A DNA stretch of 64,000 nt from Nematostella vectensis (Eukaryota; Cnidaria; Anthozoa; Actiniaria; Edwardsiidae): NCBI RefSeq assembly GCF_932526225.1, contig NC_064038.1, forward strand, positions 1,302,001-1,366,000, written 5' to 3'. Under the pieces are notes generated by a model, which did not search any database, was not told the DNA's origin, and worked only from the letters and a program-made list of their open reading frames with translations. How positions within the stretch are numbered: position 1 is the first letter of the stretch; the number at the start of each line of letters is the position of its first letter. Position numbers and translations under genes: made by a program. Shown one piece after another: positions 61,601-64,000 of the stretch.

Positions 61601-64000
61601 GATGTAGCCTGTAGTAGGTGACGATGTAGCCTGTACTAGGTGTCCATGTACCCTGTAGTAGGTGACGATGTACCCTGTAGTAGGTGTCGATGTAGTCTGT
61701 ACTAGGTGTCGATGTAGCCTGTAGTAGGTGTCGATGTAGCCTGTAGTAGATGTCGATGTAGTCTGTAATAGGTGTCGATGTAGCCTGTAGTAGGTGACGA
61801 TGTAGCGTGTAGTAGGTGACGATGTACCCTGTAGTAGGTGTCGATGTAGCCTGTAGTAGGTGACGATGTAGTCTGTACTAGGTGTCGATGTACCCTGTAG
61901 TAGGTGACGATGTACCCTGTAGTAGGTGTCGATGTAGTCTGTACTAGGTGTCGATGTAGCCTGTAGTAGGTGTCGATGTAGCCTGTAGTAGATGTCGATG
62001 TAGTCTGTAATAGGTGTCGATGTAGCCTGTAGTAGGTGACGATGTAGCGTGTAGTAGGTGACGATGTACCCTGTAGTAGGTGTCGATGTAGCCTGTAGTA
62101 GATGTTGATGTAGCCTGTACTAGGTGTCCATGTACCCTGTAGTAGGTGTCGATGTAGCCTGTAGTAGGTGTCGATGTAGCCTGTAGTAGGTGACGATGTA
62201 GTCTGTAGTAGGTGTCGATGTAGTCTGTAGTAGGTGTCGATGTAGCCTGTAGTAGGTGTCGATGTAGTCTGTAGTAGGTGTCGATGTACCCTGTAGTAGG
62301 TGTCGATGTAGTCTGTAGTAGATGTCGATGTAGTCTGTAATAGGTGTCGATGTAGCCTGTAGTAGGTGACGATGTAGCCTGTAGTAGGTGTCCATGTACC
62401 CTGTAGTAGGTGACGATGTACCCTGTAGTAGGTGACGATGTAGTCTGTAGTAGGTGTCGATGTAGTCTGTAGTAGGTGTCGATGTAGCCTGTAGTAGGTG
62501 TCGATGTAGTCTGTAGTAGATGTCGATGTAGTCTGTAATAGGTGTCGATGTAGCCTGTAGTAGGTGACGATGTAGCCTGTAGTAGGTGTCGATGTACCCT
62601 GTAGTAGGTGACGATGTAGCCTGTAGTAGGTGACGATGTACCCTGTAGTAGGTGACGATGTACCCTGTAGTAGGTGACGATGTACCCTGTAGTAGGTGAC
62701 GATGTAGCCTGTAGTAGGTGACGATGTAGCCTGTAGTAGGTGTCGATGTACCCTGTAGTAGGTGTCGATGTACCCTTTAGTAGGTGTCGATGTAGCCTGT
62801 AGTAGGTGTCGATGTACCCTGTAGTAGGTGTCGATGTAGCCTGTAGTAGGTGACGATGTACCCTTTAGTAGGTGACGATGTAGCCTGTAGTAGGTGACGA
62901 TGTAGCCTGTAGTAGGTGACGATGTAGCCTGTAGTAGGTGACGATGTAGCCTGTACTAGGTGACGATGTACCCTGTAGTAGGTGTCGATGTACCCTGTAG
63001 TAGGTGACGATGTAGTCTGTAGTAGGTGTCGATGTACCCTGTAGTAGGTGACGATGTAGCCTGTAGTAGGTGTCGATGTAGCCTGTAGTAGGTGTCGATG
63101 TACACTGTAGTAGGTGTCGATGTAGCCTGTAGTAGGTGACGATGTAGCCTGTACTAGGTGTCGATGTACCCTGTAGTAGGTGTCGATGTACCCTGTAGTA
63201 GGTGTCGATGTACCCTGTAGTAGGTGTCGATGTAGCCTGTAGTAGGTGACGATGTAGCCTGTAGTAGGTGACGATGTAGCCTGTTCTAGGTGTCGATGTA
63301 CCCTGTAGTAGGTGTCGATGTACCCTGTAGTAGGTGTCGATGTACCCTGTAGTAGGTGTCGATGTAGCCTGTAGTAGGTGACGATGTAGCCTGTACTAGG
63401 TGTCCATGTACCCTGTAGTAGGTGACGATGTACCCTGTAGTAGGTGTCGATGTAGTCTGTACTAGGTGTCGATGTAGCCTGTAGTAGGTGTCGATGTAGC
63501 CTGTAGTAGATGTCGATGTAGTCTGTAATAGGTGTCGATGTAGCCTGTAGTAGGTGACGATGTAGCGTGTAGTAGGTGACGATGTACCCTGTAGTAGGTG
63601 TCGATGTAGCCTGTAGTAGGTGACGATGTAGTCTGTACTAGGTGTCGATGTACCCTGTAGTAGGTGACGATGTACCCTGTAGTAGGTGTCGATGTAGTCT
63701 GTACTAGGTGTCGATGTAGCCTGTAGTAGGTGTCGATGTAGTCTGTAGTAGATGTCGATGTAGTCTGTAATAGGTGTCGATGTAGCCTGTAGTAGGTGAC
63801 GATGTAGCGTGTAGTAGGTGACGATGTACCCTGTAGTAGGTGTCGATGTAGCCTGTAGTAGATGTTGATGTAGCCTGTACTAGGTGTCCATGTACCCTGG
63901 AGTAGGTGTCGATGTAGCCTGTAGTAGGTGTCGATGTAGCCTGTAGTAGGTGACGATGTAGTCTGTAGTAGGTGTCGATGTAGTCTGTAGTAGGTGTCGA
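55663..64000 (+). CDS. Secreted PAN/apple-domain protein, 5' part (gene continues past window)
   Basis: The ATG at 55663 (8 coding bases, donor at 55671) joins exon 59151-59578 in frame; that exon ends in phase 1 at GAGATTTG|GTAAGA. The product starts MERRHFYTHLYSWLLLYRAC, a signal peptide with likely cleavage after ACA. A PAN/apple-like module follows: CSNNG, a cysteine pair in EGCTFACLDHADCRSINID, and THMCELNNATKEDF. Then comes a segment CGDWLKRDPNLKCGYYWVKT ending in YCDMERFG. In animal proteins this last piece commonly leads into a fibrinogen-like GGW... domain, so such a domain is predicted in exons to the right. 143 residues are visible. A T-rich intron 1 with a 1.2 kb minisatellite and a 4.3 kb minisatellite after exon 2 surround the coding exon. 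Confidence 0.75.
55680..57280 (+). other. T-rich (pyrimidine-dominant) intron segment
   Basis: Long stretches at 55680-55815 and 56650-57270 are dominated by TTCTTTTT/TTTATTT on the + (coding) strand. Open frames here are Phe/Leu/Ser-rich artefacts. Confidence 0.6.
57849..59095. repeat. Minisatellite, ~46 bp unit, ~27 copies
   Basis: The unit contains GAGAGCCTTTGGTGTCAACA, AGCAGCTTCGCACC and CTCCCCCCACAG. Each unit carries a pyrimidine tract plus CAG|GAGAG, which looks like a 3' splice site on the gene's own strand. The array ends ~55 bp before the PAN exon at 59151. C-runs vary from 4 to ~20. Confidence 0.95.
59718..64000. repeat. Large minisatellite, 22 bp unit, ~195 copies, running off the window
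   Basis: The unit is CTGTAGTAGGTGTCGATGTA plus GC/CC, with GACGATG, ACTAGG, AGATG and ACC/GCC/GTC variants. Variant blocks recur at exact multiples of 22: the rare CCCTTTAG at 60001, 61013 and 62773, and GTTCTAGG at 60511, 61523 and 63283, i.e. offsets of 1012 (46 units) and 1760 (80 units). It starts ~140 bp after the PAN exon donor. Confidence 0.98.

Noticed and set aside
60005-62395. - strand frames with YYRLHRHLLQATS repeats
   Set aside because: 22 bp satellite read through; a 66 bp (three-unit) period explains the 22-residue repeat.

Overview
This is a eukaryotic, very probably metazoan, genomic window. Its genes are split into many short exons with GT-AG introns. The gene content (a DEG/ENaC channel, a secreted PAN-domain protein, a WAP-domain protein, a Crypton-like recombinase remnant, a jockey/CR1-type LINE) would fit an anthozoan cnidarian such as a sea anemone. 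The clade is inferred from gene content and was not tested.

Layout. 282-601 (+): last exon of an unrecognised gene. 1218-18133 (-): a complete 22-exon ankyrin-repeat/coiled-coil gene of the RAI14/UACA/ANKRD24 family, assembled here from phase-compatible exons into 570 codons. 18660-19400: a 0.74 kb palindrome. 20148-20885 (+): a possible 64-residue two-exon gene. 20.9-28.5 kb: repeat-rich DNA with a broken LINE lying between two copies of a ~0.4 kb duplication. 28969-32092 (-): a 78-codon three-exon gene. 32304-35902 (-): a 99-codon secreted single-WAP protein gene. 38418-38678 (-): a Crypton-like fragment. 40255-48473 (+): a complete 12-exon DEG/ENaC channel subunit of 554 codons. 55663 to beyond the right edge (+): a signal peptide plus PAN/apple-domain gene that runs off the window.

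No operon-like pathway is visible. The WAP gene and the 78-residue gene are head-to-tail with only about 0.2 kb between coding regions. The window's main theme is tandem repetition: roughly 19 kb (about 30%) is minisatellite with units of 14-82 bp. Many arrays lie inside introns and touch, or nearly touch, exon borders. Two arrays (DEG/ENaC exon 7 and WAP exon 2) contain copies of the exon's own 3' end and splice donor. In the DEG/ENaC gene the first two extra donors are spaced exactly 36 bp apart and stay in frame, so they could add 12 or 24 residues to the extracellular domain. This is the observation I consider most worth testing.

All exon models were read by eye from splice signals, reading phase and family resemblance. 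No database search or transcript evidence was available.
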